Origin: Mesorhizobium sp. M2E.F.Ca.ET.219.01.1.1
GTDB lineage: Bacteria; Pseudomonadota; Alphaproteobacteria; Rhizobiales; Rhizobiaceae
NCBI RefSeq assembly: GCF_004016445.2
Contig: NZ_SADT02000002.1
Coordinates: 1,178,001 to 1,242,000 of the forward strand
Reading direction: 5' to 3'
DNA: 64,000 nucleotides
This document shows, piece after piece, positions 13,650 to 21,020 of this stretch. Each line of letters starts with the position of its first letter. Position 1 is the stretch's first letter. Position numbers and translations under genes: made by a program. The notes under the pieces were generated by a model that saw only the letters and a list, made by a program, of their open reading frames with translations, was not told the origin of the DNA and searched no databases.

Positions 13650-14529
13650 CGCCATCGCCAACTGGCGTCCGACGCAGGCCATGGCGGCGCGCTTCGCCGG
13701 CTGGGCGGCCGGCACGGAAGGCTCGTCGCGTTCGTCCGCCTTGATCCGCATCGGCCTGGCGATGCTGTTCTGGGCGCGCTGGGCGGGCGAGCTGCTTCTC
13801 TATATGGACCAGTCGCCGGCCGGCCTGTTTCTCGCCGCCAACTTCTTCGTCGCCACGACGCTGCTCTTCGTCGGCTATCACAGCCGCGTCGCCGCTGTCT
13901 GGACCGGCTCGGTCGGGCTGGCGATGTACCATTATTTCGGCTTCGAGCTCGGCCGCGAGCCCTGGACCCACCACCATACCTATCTGCTTGCCGTCTCGGC
14001 ACTTCTGATCGCGCTCACCCCTTGCGACCGCTCCTATTCGCTGGATCGCTATTTGGCGGTGACGCAGGCCGAGCGCATGGGCGTTCCGCCGCCGGCCGAG
14101 CGCGGCAATCTGTGGGGGCTGCGGCTGATCGTGGTGCAGCTTTCGGTGCTCTATTTCTTCGCCGCTTTCGACAAGTCGAACCACGCTTTTCTGAGCGGCG
14201 CGCGGCTCGAGCAGATATTCCTCTGGTTTTACGCCGGTTCGGACTATCCGGCCGGCCTTGCCTGGCTCGCCACCATCTTATCCTTCGGTGTGGTCGCGCT
14301 CGAATATTGCCTTGCCTTCGGCCTGCCGTTTCGCGCGACCAGGCGCTATCTGGTCCTGCCGGGCCTGGCCTTCCACGCCATCATCTATGTGACGCTGCCG
14401 GTCTACACGTTCAGCGCCACCATGGCGTTGCTCTATCTCGCTTATTTCGATGCCGATGCGGTGGACAGGGTCATCGCGCGTCTCCAGGGGATCGGATCGG
14501 CAGCGGCTGCCGGAGGGGAAATTTCGTGA
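13624..14529 (+). CDS. HTTM-domain (vitamin K gamma-carboxylase-like) membrane protein
   Basis: A 301-residue polytopic protein. Hydrophobic helices lie at about 40-60, 68-90, 92-110, 125-142, 168-185, 200-215, 222-242 and 255-275. Characteristic HTTM phrases are RIGLAMLFWARW, GYHSRVAAVWTGSVGLAMYH, HHHTYLLAVSALLIALTPCD and QLSVLYFFAAFDKSNHAFLS. HTTM proteins share the membrane core of vitamin K-dependent carboxylase, but bacterial members have no proven reaction. Alternative start at 13633. The gene overlaps both neighbours (26 nt and a 4-nt GTGA), so it is the core of a three-gene unit. Confidence 0.85.
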   Translation: MPKMPAPTDAIANWRPTQAMAARFAGWAAGTEGSSRSSALIRIGLAMLFWARWAGELLLYMDQSPAGLFLAANFFVATTLLFVGYHSRVAAVWTGSVGLAMYHYFGFELGREPWTHHHTYLLAVSALLIALTPCDRSYSLDRYLAVTQAERMGVPPPAERGNLWGLRLIVVQLSVLYFFAAFDKSNHAFLSGARLEQIFLWFYAGSDYPAGLAWLATILSFGVVALEYCLAFGLPFRATRRYLVLPGLAFHAIIYVTLPVYTFSATMALLYLAYFDADAVDRVIARLQGIGSAAAAGGEIS

Positions 14530-15695
14530 AGCGTGGTTCGTTGTTCTTGGGCGCCGTCGTCATCGTTGCCGCCGGCCTGGCCATGGTCTGCGGCATGGCC
14601 CGCGCCGGCGATGCGAGTGACTATTATCCCAAGCGGACATGGGAGTCCTTCTCAGGCGGCCAGATGAACACCTCGTTGCTGGTGTTCCGCGACCTCAACA
14701 GGAACGGCATCTACGATTTGGGCGACCGGCCGATGTCGCGCGTGGCGGTCGAGTTCGACAGGCCGAACGCCAGCACCATCATGCGATTGACCAATGCCGG
14801 CGGCTTCGCCAATTTCCGCATGTCGGTCATGCATCGCGATTTCGAAGTCGTCGATCCCGGGCACTATGCGTTCCGCGTGGTGCCGCCGCCAGGCTATTCG
14901 GTCACCACCGGCAACGCCTCGCAGGAAAGCGATTATGTCGTTTCGCCCGGATCGCCGGGCGACATGATCGCAAAGACGACGACCCACCCCGTCGGGCTTG
15001 CGGCGGATCTGACGATCAGCGGCGCGGTCGCCGCCGGGTCTCGCGTTTCGCTCACAGGGCCGGACGGCGTCAGCGCCGCCGCCAAGGTCGGTCCGGACGG
15101 GCGGTTCAGCACGCCAGTGACACCCGGCGAATGGCTGGTCGATTTTTCGGCGGGTGGGGCGACTGATCGGCGGCATGTCGTGGTCGGCGCGGCGCCGGTG
15201 GTGCTCTCGGCGTTCTCGGGCAAAAGCGGACCGGCCGAGGCGCCGCTGCCCCAGGAGCATGTCGTCGGCTTCGACGACCTTTTGACGTCGCCCGGGGTGT
15301 TCGAGGTCCCGTCGGGCTATGGCGGGCTCAACTGGTACAACCTCGTTGCCATGCACCAGCGCTTCACCGACGGCCCGGGCTACGTCAACACCACCATGTC
15401 GGGCGAATTCATCGCCTACAACAGCTCAGGCCATCCCGCTCAGGTGTTCAGCGAAAAACCGTTTGATTTCACCGGCGCCTATTTCGGCGCCGGCTGGGAC
15501 GACGCGGAGGGTGAGACGCTCATTCTCAAGGCCTGGCGAGGCGATGAGCCCGCCTATGAGGATCGACTGACGCTGTCCGCCAACGGTCTGGTCTACTTCG
15601 CGGCCGACTACAGGCGCATCACGCGGCTCGAGATCCGCACGCAGCACTACTGGCAGGCCGCTATCGACGATTTCGCCTACCGCACCGGCCCGTAG
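14526..15695 (+). CDS. Secreted protein with SdrD-like calcium loop and PEP-CTERM-type beta domain
   Basis: A 389-residue exported protein. GTG start (VKRGSLFLGAVVIVAAGLAM) and signal peptide with probable cleavage near ARAGD. Residues about 50-65, DLNRNGIYDLGDRPMSRVAV, match the Ca-binding loop and strand of SdrD/Cna-B-like domains, followed by an Ig-like region and a second small beta domain (residues about 160-220). The C-terminal domain from VVGFDDLL to IDDFAYRTGP, with YGGLNWYN, YFGAGWDD and a T-x-L-x-x-L-x-R strand, resembles the FDDL...FDN lectin-like domain of PEP-CTERM proteins. It lacks a PEP-CTERM anchor. It probably depends on the HTTM partner for processing or anchoring; that is inference. 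Confidence 0.72.
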   Translation: MKRGSLFLGAVVIVAAGLAMVCGMARAGDASDYYPKRTWESFSGGQMNTSLLVFRDLNRNGIYDLGDRPMSRVAVEFDRPNASTIMRLTNAGGFANFRMSVMHRDFEVVDPGHYAFRVVPPPGYSVTTGNASQESDYVVSPGSPGDMIAKTTTHPVGLAADLTISGAVAAGSRVSLTGPDGVSAAAKVGPDGRFSTPVTPGEWLVDFSAGGATDRRHVVVGAAPVVLSAFSGKSGPAEAPLPQEHVVGFDDLLTSPGVFEVPSGYGGLNWYNLVAMHQRFTDGPGYVNTTMSGEFIAYNSSGHPAQVFSEKPFDFTGAYFGAGWDDAEGETLILKAWRGDEPAYEDRLTLSANGLVYFAADYRRITRLEIRTQHYWQAAIDDFAYRTGP

Positions 15696-15784
15696 GCGGT
15701 TCACCGCGCCGCGGAAGCGGCTAGCCGGAACAGGATAGGAGAGTTCTACCGCTCCGGCGCGCGGCGCTTCAAGGTCAAGCGGCG

Positions 15785-16522
15785 TCAGCAAGACACTCGT
15801 GAGGAGGCTCCGCAGGAACGGGCCCCGCCATCCGAATGGCCGGAGTCGTGATGGTCGCCGCCATGGCCGCCGGAACTGCCATTGCCGCCGGAACTGCCGT
15901 TACCGCCGTTGCTTCCGCCGTTTCCGGAGTTGCCGCCATTGCCGCCGTTGCTGCCACCGTTCCCGGCGTTGCCGCCATTGCCGGTTCCACCGCCATTGCC
16001 GCCACCATTTCCGGTGCCACCGCCGCCATTGCCGCCACCGTTTCCGGTGCCGCCGCCATTGCCGCCACCGTTTCCGGTGCCGCCGCCATTGCCGCCGCCG
16101 TTTCCGGTGCCACCGCCATTGCCGCCGCCATTTCCGCCGCCGTTGCCGCCGCCATTTCCGCCGCCGTTGCCACCATTTCCGCCGTTGCCGCCATTCCCAC
16201 CGTTGCCGCCATTCCCTCCATTCCCACCGTTGCCGCCATTACCGCCTGTTGCCTCAGCCAGGAGCGCGCGCTTGGCGTCCTGCAGCATGGCTTTCGCATC
16301 CGGCTGGTGGAGCCCGTCTCGCGGCTCTGGCAGGACCGACGCGGCGCGACTCGAAATGGCCGCCGGCAGCAGCATGGTCGATGCCAGAAGCGCCGTGGCC
16401 AGCATATTTCTCGGAAGGCGCGCGAAATCGGCCTTCGAGGCGAATTCGAAAATCCGTAAGCCTCGCGCCGGCCGTCGCCGGGCAGAATCCGAGCTGATCT
16501 TCATTGAGATGAAACCTGCCAC
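15785..16522 (-). CDS. Secreted Gly-Gly-Asn repeat protein
   Basis: A 245-residue protein starting at GTG (MAGFISMKISSDSARRRPAR) inside the duplicated leader. A hydrophobic stretch around residues 40-60 (MLATALLASTMLLPAAISSR) is a likely signal peptide, so a later in-frame start is possible. Residues about 92-225 are an almost pure GGN triplet repeat with occasional T and S. The tail is His/Gly-rich and ends with two Cys. Such low-complexity sequence suggests a surface, adhesive or ice/matrix-like role, but none is proven. It converges on the HTTM operon and shares its leader, so co-expression is likely. Confidence 0.7.
   Translation of the reverse strand: MAGFISMKISSDSARRRPARGLRIFEFASKADFARLPRNMLATALLASTMLLPAAISSRAASVLPEPRDGLHQPDAKAMLQDAKRALLAEATGGNGGNGGNGGNGGNGGNGGNGGNGGNGGGNGGGNGGGNGGGNGGGTGNGGGNGGGTGNGGGNGGGTGNGGGNGGGGTGNGGGNGGGTGNGGNAGNGGSNGGNGGNSGNGGSNGGNGSSGGNGSSGGHGGDHHDSGHSDGGARSCGASSRVSC
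15858..16247 (-). repeat. GGN-coding triplet/minisatellite repeat
   Basis: About 390 bp of tandem 9-bp-based units (GGCGGCAAT on the coding strand) with third-position drift. All three frames on the plus strand stay open as Pro/Arg/Ala repeats, which is an artefact of the periodicity. Confidence 0.9.
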
Positions 16523-16592
16523 CGCCGTACCCCCGTCACGACTATAGCCAGGTTCGACGCTGGTTCTCGACCATCCCAGAAAAAGTCAGGGC
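16498..16592 (-). repeat. Duplicated promoter/leader, copy B
   Basis: The reverse complement of copy A (13138-13233) with roughly 75-85% identity over about 95 bp, including the start codon and first codons of the GGN-repeat gene. The strongest conservation is CCCTGACTTTTTCTGGGATG plus GCGTCGAACC. Confidence 0.8.
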
Positions 16593-16639
16593 TCGGCGCG
16601 CCCACGGCCGGTGCCCACGGCCCATTCGGTGCGCTCGCC

Positions 16640-17110
16640 TTACCGCCTCAGCGCACGCGCCGCCGCCTCGGCAAAGGAGATGTCGCCCTTGATCTCGCGC
16701 ATCGCCATCGAGGTCACCGTGCGGCGCACGCCGGGCAGGCGGCTGAGCTCCTCGCGCAGCATGCGGTCGAGCGCCATCATATCGACGGTGACGATCTGCA
16801 GCAGATAGTCGGCTTCGCCCGTGGTGGCGTAGCAGCGGCGGATCAGCGGATGCTTCTTTACCGCCGCCTCGAAGGCGTCCGACAGCTCGAAGTCGATCGA
16901 CACCTGGATGAAGGCCTCGATGCCGAAGCCGATCCTGGCCGGGTCGATGCGGGTCGAATAGCCACGGATGACGCCTGCCTCTTCCAGCGCCTTCACGCGC
17001 TTCCAGCACGGCGTCTTGCTCAAGCCGGCCTCCTCGGCGAGCTCGCCGAAGGAGATGCGCGCATCGCGCTCAAGCGCGGCGACTATTCTGCGGTCCAGGG
17101 CATCCAGCAC
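16640..17110 (-). CDS. Lrp/AsnC-family transcriptional regulator
   Basis: A 156-residue regulator. N-terminal HTH: DRRIVAALERDARISFGELA, then EEAGLSKTPCWKRVKALEEAG. C-terminal RAM/AsnC ligand domain with VSIDFELSDAFEAAV and the GEADYLLQIVTVDM motif. It is divergent from the tryptophan dioxygenase gene with 137 bp between, the classic arrangement for a specific activator of amino-acid catabolism. The ligand is therefore probably tryptophan or a kynurenine intermediate; that is inference from position. Confidence 0.9.
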   Translation of the reverse strand: MLDALDRRIVAALERDARISFGELAEEAGLSKTPCWKRVKALEEAGVIRGYSTRIDPARIGFGIEAFIQVSIDFELSDAFEAAVKKHPLIRRCYATTGEADYLLQIVTVDMMALDRMLREELSRLPGVRRTVTSMAMREIKGDISFAEAAARALRR

Positions 17111-17247
17111 TGTTCGTTCTCCATAGAGGCGGAAACGATCGATAATCGTCCTTCATTTCATGCCATTTGGATAACAGAAAGGAACAATGTTCAAGCCGGA
17201 AGCGCTATCCTTTTGGCGGCCGAGAGCAGACGCGAAGAGGATGAGCC

Positions 17248-18003
17248 ATGGACAAGACGGACTATCACGCCCGCATCGAGGCGCCCGAGATGCGTGACTA
17301 CGGCGTCTATCTGAAATGCGACCAGCTGCTCGCCTGCCAGAAGCCGCTCGCCGAGATGGTCAACGCCGACGAATTGCAGTTCCAGATCGTGCACCAGGTC
17401 GAGGAGCTGTGGATGAAGCTCATCGCCTACACGCTGGTCGACGTGCTCGACTACCTGGAGAAGCAGGACACGCACCGCATCGTCACGCTGATGGGCCGCG
17501 TGCACAGGCTGATGCGCATGATGACGGCGCAGCTCGATCTGCTGGAGACCATGTCACCCAAGGAGTACCAGCAGATCCGCCTGCAGCTCGGCAATGGCAG
17601 CGGCCAGGAATCGCCGGGCTTCAAATTCCTGCTGCGCCTGCCGCCGGACCTTTGGCGGGCCTTCAGGCATTCCTATCTCGACGGCCGCGGCCTGACCGTG
17701 GCGGATATCTATGACGAGCATTACGACCATGGCGACGCCTATGTCGTGGCCGAGGCGCTGATCGAGTTCGACGAGCTGTTCCAGAAATTCCGCGCCAACC
17801 ACCTCTACCTGATCCATCGCTCGATCGGGTTGGGTTCGAAGTCGCTGAAGGGCCGCCCGGTGGAGATGCTGGAAGGCGGCGCCCGCCATCGCTTCTTCCC
17901 CGAGCTCTGGGACATACGCTGCGACATGACCGACCGCTGGGGCGCGGAGTACGGCACCGTGCGGGACTCGATCAGCCATCCGCGGCAGGCGAAGATCGGC
18001 TGA
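17248..18003 (+). CDS. kynA: Tryptophan 2,3-dioxygenase family protein
   Basis: A 251-residue haem enzyme family member. Family motifs: YLKCDQLLACQKPLAE, FQIVHQVEELWMKLI with the distal His at 49, FKFLLRLPPD, and NHLYLIHRSIG with the proximal haem His at about 185, then RFFPELWDIRCDM. These fit oxidation of L-tryptophan to N-formylkynurenine. The haem-edge loop differs from the canonical GTGGSSG: here it reads IGLGSKSLKGRPVEMLEGGA, so substrate could differ. GAGGATGAG precedes the ATG. It is divergent from an Lrp regulator. No kynurenine formamidase or kynureninase gene is adjacent. Confidence 0.82.
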   Translation: MDKTDYHARIEAPEMRDYGVYLKCDQLLACQKPLAEMVNADELQFQIVHQVEELWMKLIAYTLVDVLDYLEKQDTHRIVTLMGRVHRLMRMMTAQLDLLETMSPKEYQQIRLQLGNGSGQESPGFKFLLRLPPDLWRAFRHSYLDGRGLTVADIYDEHYDHGDAYVVAEALIEFDELFQKFRANHLYLIHRSIGLGSKSLKGRPVEMLEGGARHRFFPELWDIRCDMTDRWGAEYGTVRDSISHPRQAKIG

Positions 18004-18009
18004 GCCTTC

Positions 18010-18194
18010 TTCCTCGCCCCGCGCGAAGCGGGGGGAGAGGTGGCGCGGCGAAGCCGCGACGGAGAGGGGCCTTCGTAGAGCTGGAACTTATGGTCTCGGG
18101 CGCGCCACACTGTGCTTCATCCTCTGTCGCCAGCGCTGCCCCCCTCTCCGACCGCTTCGCGGCCACCTCTCCCCCGCTTTGCGGGGGCGAGGAA
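18010..18194. repeat. RIME-like palindromic intergenic element, copy 1
   Basis: About 185 bp bounded by TTCCTCGCCCC and its reverse complement GGGGCGAGGAA, with inner blocks GGGGGAGAGGTGG and CCACCTCTCCCCC. It has the same architecture as the copies at 22411-22584 and 23039-23214. Rhizobium-specific intergenic mosaic elements (RIME) have this kind of nested palindrome. Confidence 0.85.
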
Positions 18195-18286
18195 CAGGGG
18201 CTCCAACAATTTTCCCACCCCTGTCGGAATCCTCTTCCTTCGTCCGTCCTTGGAGCACATCAACCACTTCAACCGGAGGGACACTC

Positions 18287-18757
18287 GTGGAAACCCAATC
18301 GACCTGGCAGACCGCCGCCATTCTCGTCGCCCGCCTGATCTTCGCCGCCATGTTCGCCATGGGCGTGGCCTTCAAGCTCATGGATATGGGCGCCACCGCC
18401 GGCTACATCGCCGCCGCCGGCTTCCCGTTCCCGCTGTTCCTGGCCTGGTGCGCGGCGATCCTCGAAGCGCTGCTGGTGATTGCTTTCCTCACGGGCGCCT
18501 TCATGACGCCGCTGGCGCTGATCGGCGCGGTCTATGTCGTCTTCCTCGGCTTTGCCTTCCATGGCCCGTCGCACTGGGCCGGAAACCAGGCCGAGTTCGG
18601 CGCCTTCATGTCGCATTTCCCCTTCGCCGCCGGCCTGCTCTACGCCGCCGTCCACGGCCCGGGCAGCGTGCTCGCCCTGCGCCGGGTTGGCCGGGGAGGG
18701 CGTGACCTTCCCTTCTCCCCGTTCTACGGGGAGAAGGTGCCCCGAAGGGGCGGATGA
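18287..18757 (+). CDS. DoxX family membrane protein with a repeat-derived C-terminus
   Basis: A 156-residue four-helix membrane protein starting at GTG (METQSTWQTAAILVARLIFA) with CGGAGGG upstream. DoxX hallmarks are the opening R-L-I-F-A-A-M-F helix, GFPFPLFLAW, EALLVIAFLTG and the final helix MSHFPFAAGLLYAAV. The last 20 residues (RDLPFSPFYGEKVPRRGG) are encoded by a palindromic intergenic repeat, so the original stop has been overrun. The DoxX family has varied redox or surfactant-linked roles; none can be assigned here. Confidence 0.85.
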   Translation: METQSTWQTAAILVARLIFAAMFAMGVAFKLMDMGATAGYIAAAGFPFPLFLAWCAAILEALLVIAFLTGAFMTPLALIGAVYVVFLGFAFHGPSHWAGNQAEFGAFMSHFPFAAGLLYAAVHGPGSVLALRRVGRGGRDLPFSPFYGEKVPRRGG

Positions 18758-18800
18758 GGGGCAGCGCAGCCATCTCCAGTTAAGGCGCCTTTCCACGGCC

Positions 18801-19106
18801 TCACATCTGATCGTTATACGGTTCCTTCATCTGCCCGACCATGCGGGCCAGCTTGGAGAAGGACGGCATGTCCGCTTCGGGCTGACACTGATTGGCGAGC
18901 TCGAGCAGGCGGATCGGGAAGTTGACGGCGTCACGGCTCGACGCCGACATGCCTTCCGACCGGTCCTCGCCGGTCTCGACGGCCTCGGCCTTGCGCAGCG
19001 CGATGTCGATTTCCTCGACGGTGAGCACACCTTTGCGCACCAGCACATGGTTGATCGCGGCGACGGCCATCAGCAGGCCTTCGAGCTGGAGATTGGCGAC
19101 GTTCAT
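18801..19106 (-). CDS. Hypothetical helical protein
   Basis: A 101-residue protein, MNVANLQLEGLLMAVAAINH then VLVRKGVLTVEEIDIALRKA and a polar C-terminal half ending NDQM. GGGAGGAAG sits correctly before the ATG at 19106. The VLTVEEIDxAL phrase resembles a small helical bundle found in several rhizobial hypothetical proteins. No known family, no membrane span of full length. Confidence 0.75.
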   Translation of the reverse strand: MNVANLQLEGLLMAVAAINHVLVRKGVLTVEEIDIALRKAEAVETGEDRSEGMSASSRDAVNFPIRLLELANQCQPEADMPSFSKLARMVGQMKEPYNDQM

Positions 19107-19183
19107 GGTGCTTCCTCCCATTGACCTCGCCACAAGAACGCATGAGCGGCGTTTCCGATCCGGGCCGGGGAAACCCGCGCGGA

Positions 19184-19453
19184 TTACGCCTCCATCAGCC
19201 GCTCGCCATACTCGCTCCAGAGCTGCTTGATCTCACGGTTGCCGAGCGGCGGCGTCTGGCGGTCGCCGTAGAAGACGGCGACGGCGCTGAGGTCGTACTG
19301 GCCCTCGGCCTGGGCGATGAAGCGGATCGCCTCGCCGAGCGGTCTCGAATGAAAGATCGGATCGGCCTGGCCTCTGCCAAGGCTGCGAACGCCCGAAATG
19401 CTTGCAGGCACATGCCGCATCCGAAAAACGGATGCCATGGCAGGTCTGTCCAT
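19184..19453 (-). CDS. Small hypothetical protein
   Basis: An 89-residue protein starting MDRPAMASVFRMRHVPASIS with CGGAGAG upstream. The conserved-looking core is PLGEAIRFIAQAEGQYDLSA followed by a strand and a C-terminal helix ending ERLMEA. No signal peptide or membrane helix. Family unknown. A perfect palindrome ATTCCCTAAGGGAAT sits 25 bp upstream and might be an operator. Confidence 0.7.
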   Translation of the reverse strand: MDRPAMASVFRMRHVPASISGVRSLGRGQADPIFHSRPLGEAIRFIAQAEGQYDLSAVAVFYGDRQTPPLGNREIKQLWSEYGERLMEA

Positions 19454-19583
19454 GCCGCTCTCCGCGATTCCCTAAGGGAATGATCCCATAAGCTCCGGCT
19501 AATGACCAGCCCGGGACAACCGACCACACAAACGCGTGGGGACGACACAACCTTGAAAAGAAAAAGTGCCCCGCATTGAGCAG

Positions 19584-19612
19584 AAAGGCCGGGCGCGCCG
19601 GCCCGGCCTTTT
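19584..19612 (-). terminator. Rho-independent terminator
   Basis: AAAGGCCGGGC and GCCCGGCCTTTT flank a short GCGCCG loop, giving T runs on both strands. It would end the leftward transcript of the gene at 19690-20199. Confidence 0.7.
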
Positions 19613-19689
19613 CTTCCGCGCGGCCGCCGCAAAGCGGCCGTCGCTTACTACTGTTGATCGGTCCGGCAACTCGAGCGGGACCGGAACGC

Positions 19690-20199
19690 TTATCTATGCC
19701 AGCGATGCAGCCAGTCCGGCTCCGGCTCCGGGTTCCGGCTGATCGCCATGCCCGCCAGCAGCCCGACAAGGCCGCCGATCAGCATGGCCGTCGAGAAGGT
19801 GCCCGGATTCTGCTGCACGGTCTCCGAAACGCTTTGCGCCTGCGTGCGCAACTGGCTTGCCGCGCGCGACGCGCGGCCGGAGGCGCCGCTGTAAAGGTTC
19901 GACGCCCGGTCGGCCGCGCTCTGGTACCAGCCTTGAGCGGTTTCCGCGGCCTCCTCAGCCTGCTCGGAAAGCGCGCGGTTCAGCCGGTTCACCTCGCGCT
20001 TCAACTCCGCGACCTGCTTCTTCATCGCGCCTTCGGACGCCCTGGTAGAAGCCGCGTTGCTGCGCGATGCAGCTCCACTGCGCGACGCGCCCCTGCTGCG
20101 CGAGGCGGCGTTACGGGAACGCGCTGCGCTGGCCTGGCTGGTGCTCGAGGTGCCGGTGCCGTTTGCGGCGCCACCGCTACTGCTTTCGTTGTCTGCCAT
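19690..20199 (-). CDS. ElaB/YqjD-like (DUF883-type) membrane-anchored protein
   Basis: A 169-residue protein. N-terminal 60 residues are Ser/Ala/Arg-rich and disordered (MADNESSSGGAANGTGTSST). A coiled coil follows (MKKQVAELKREVNRLNRALS), then an amphipathic helix with aromatic repeats, and near the C-terminus a hydrophobic span (FSTAMLIGGLVGLLAGMAIS). This is the layout of the ElaB/YqjD group of ribosome- and membrane-associated stress proteins. AAAGGAG precedes the ATG, and an EcfG-type promoter ends 25 nt upstream. Confidence 0.8.
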   Translation of the reverse strand: MADNESSSGGAANGTGTSSTSQASAARSRNAASRSRGASRSGAASRSNAASTRASEGAMKKQVAELKREVNRLNRALSEQAEEAAETAQGWYQSAADRASNLYSGASGRASRAASQLRTQAQSVSETVQQNPGTFSTAMLIGGLVGLLAGMAISRNPEPEPDWLHRWHR

Positions 20200-20223
20200 G
20201 GGTTTCTCCTTTGTGCCCCTTGC

Positions 20224-20248
20224 AACGGTCGGAAAGCCGCATGGTTCC
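20224..20248 (-). promoter_or_regulatory. EcfG-type promoter
   Basis: Minus-strand GGAAC (20248-20244), 17 bases, GTT (20226-20224), immediately upstream of the ElaB/YqjD-like gene. Confidence 0.75.
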
Positions 20249-20282
20249 GACCGACTTTGCCGAGCGGGTGAAGCCGGCTCCA

Positions 20283-20320
20283 AGGCAAAGGCCGTGGAGT
20301 TGCTCCACGGCCCTTTGCCT
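20283..20320 (-). terminator. Long hairpin terminator
   Basis: AGGCAAAGGCCGTGGAG and CTCCACGGCCCTTTGCCT pair over 17 bp with one bulge around a TTG loop. It lies just after the stop of the leftward gene at 20338. Confidence 0.75.
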
Positions 20321-20337
20321 GGGAGCGAGTTGCAGGC

Positions 20338-20655
20338 CTACTTGCCGCAATGCTTATCGTTGACGTTCGGCTGCACCGTGCTGGCTGTGGCGTTGTTGGC
20401 ATCGGCCTGCGCGCCCTGCGGGCTGTTCGGGCAGTTCTTATCGGCGTTGGAATTCAGGTCGCCGCCGGTGATGCTGCCGGTCGTGCCGGTGTCGGGCACC
20501 ATCTGGTCCGGCGGTGGGGTGGCCGGCGTCCTCGGATCCACAGTAATGGTCTGGCCGCTGCCGGCCGTGCTGTCGGTCGAATTCGCGGTCTGGGCCAGCG
20601 CCGCCGTGGCGAGGCCGATCGTCAGGGCCGAAGCCGCGAGAATCTTCGTAAGCAT
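20338..20655 (-). CDS. Small secreted hypothetical protein
   Basis: A 105-residue protein with a clear signal peptide (MLTKILAASALTIGLATAAL, cleavage after AQ-A type site near residue 22). The mature part is rich in Thr, Ser, Pro and Asn and has two Cys near the end. It is probably a periplasmic or extracellular low-complexity protein. An EcfG-type promoter 68 nt upstream suggests stress induction. No family is recognised. Confidence 0.78.
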   Translation of the reverse strand: MLTKILAASALTIGLATAALAQTANSTDSTAGSGQTITVDPRTPATPPPDQMVPDTGTTGSITGGDLNSNADKNCPNSPQGAQADANNATASTVQPNVNDKHCGK

Positions 20656-21020
20656 GATTCTTCTCCTCTGTTGCGAGACGGTTCGTCTCTTGCAGGGTCT
20701 GTCGCGTTGCGACTGAGGGTGGAACCCGTCGAACCAAGGTTGGTTCCGACAAAATTCGTGCGGCTTTTTGGCGGGCGCTCAATCCCTGGCTGTGGCGAGG
20801 ATGGGGCTTTTCGCCAGCATGTCTCGGAAAAGGCCAGGTTCAGCGTGATAGGAAAATATGCCTGCAACCTGTTGCCTGGTGAGAGCAGCTATGCTACTAT
20901 TTTGTCCATGGTGCTGATTTGCGCCAACGACCCGCCGCCAGGCGGGTTTTGTTTTGGGCCGATCCGTTTCTTTCGAGCGCTGGCGCGAACGCGCGGCCTC
21001 GCCATTCTGCCTGAGGCTCC
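20656..21020. other. Boundary between stress gene and prophage remnant
   Basis: 365 bp. The first 100 bp hold the EcfG-type promoter of the secreted-protein gene. The rest (20750-21020) leads into the prophage packaging genes; it holds GGCGGGTTTTGTTTTGGG and short T runs but no clear promoter, integrase or attachment site. Confidence 0.5.
20723..20747 (-). promoter_or_regulatory. EcfG-type promoter
   Basis: Minus-strand GGAAC (20747-20743), 17 bases, GTT (20725-20723). Confidence 0.72.

Noticed and set aside
15858..16247. CRISPR-like regular repeats
   Set aside because: Units are 9 bp with no spacers and encode GGN in frame; this is a coding minisatellite.
15799..16497. Three plus-strand Pro/Arg/Ala repeat frames over the GGN gene
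   Set aside because: They arise from the periodicity of the repeat; only the minus strand has a signal peptide and leader.
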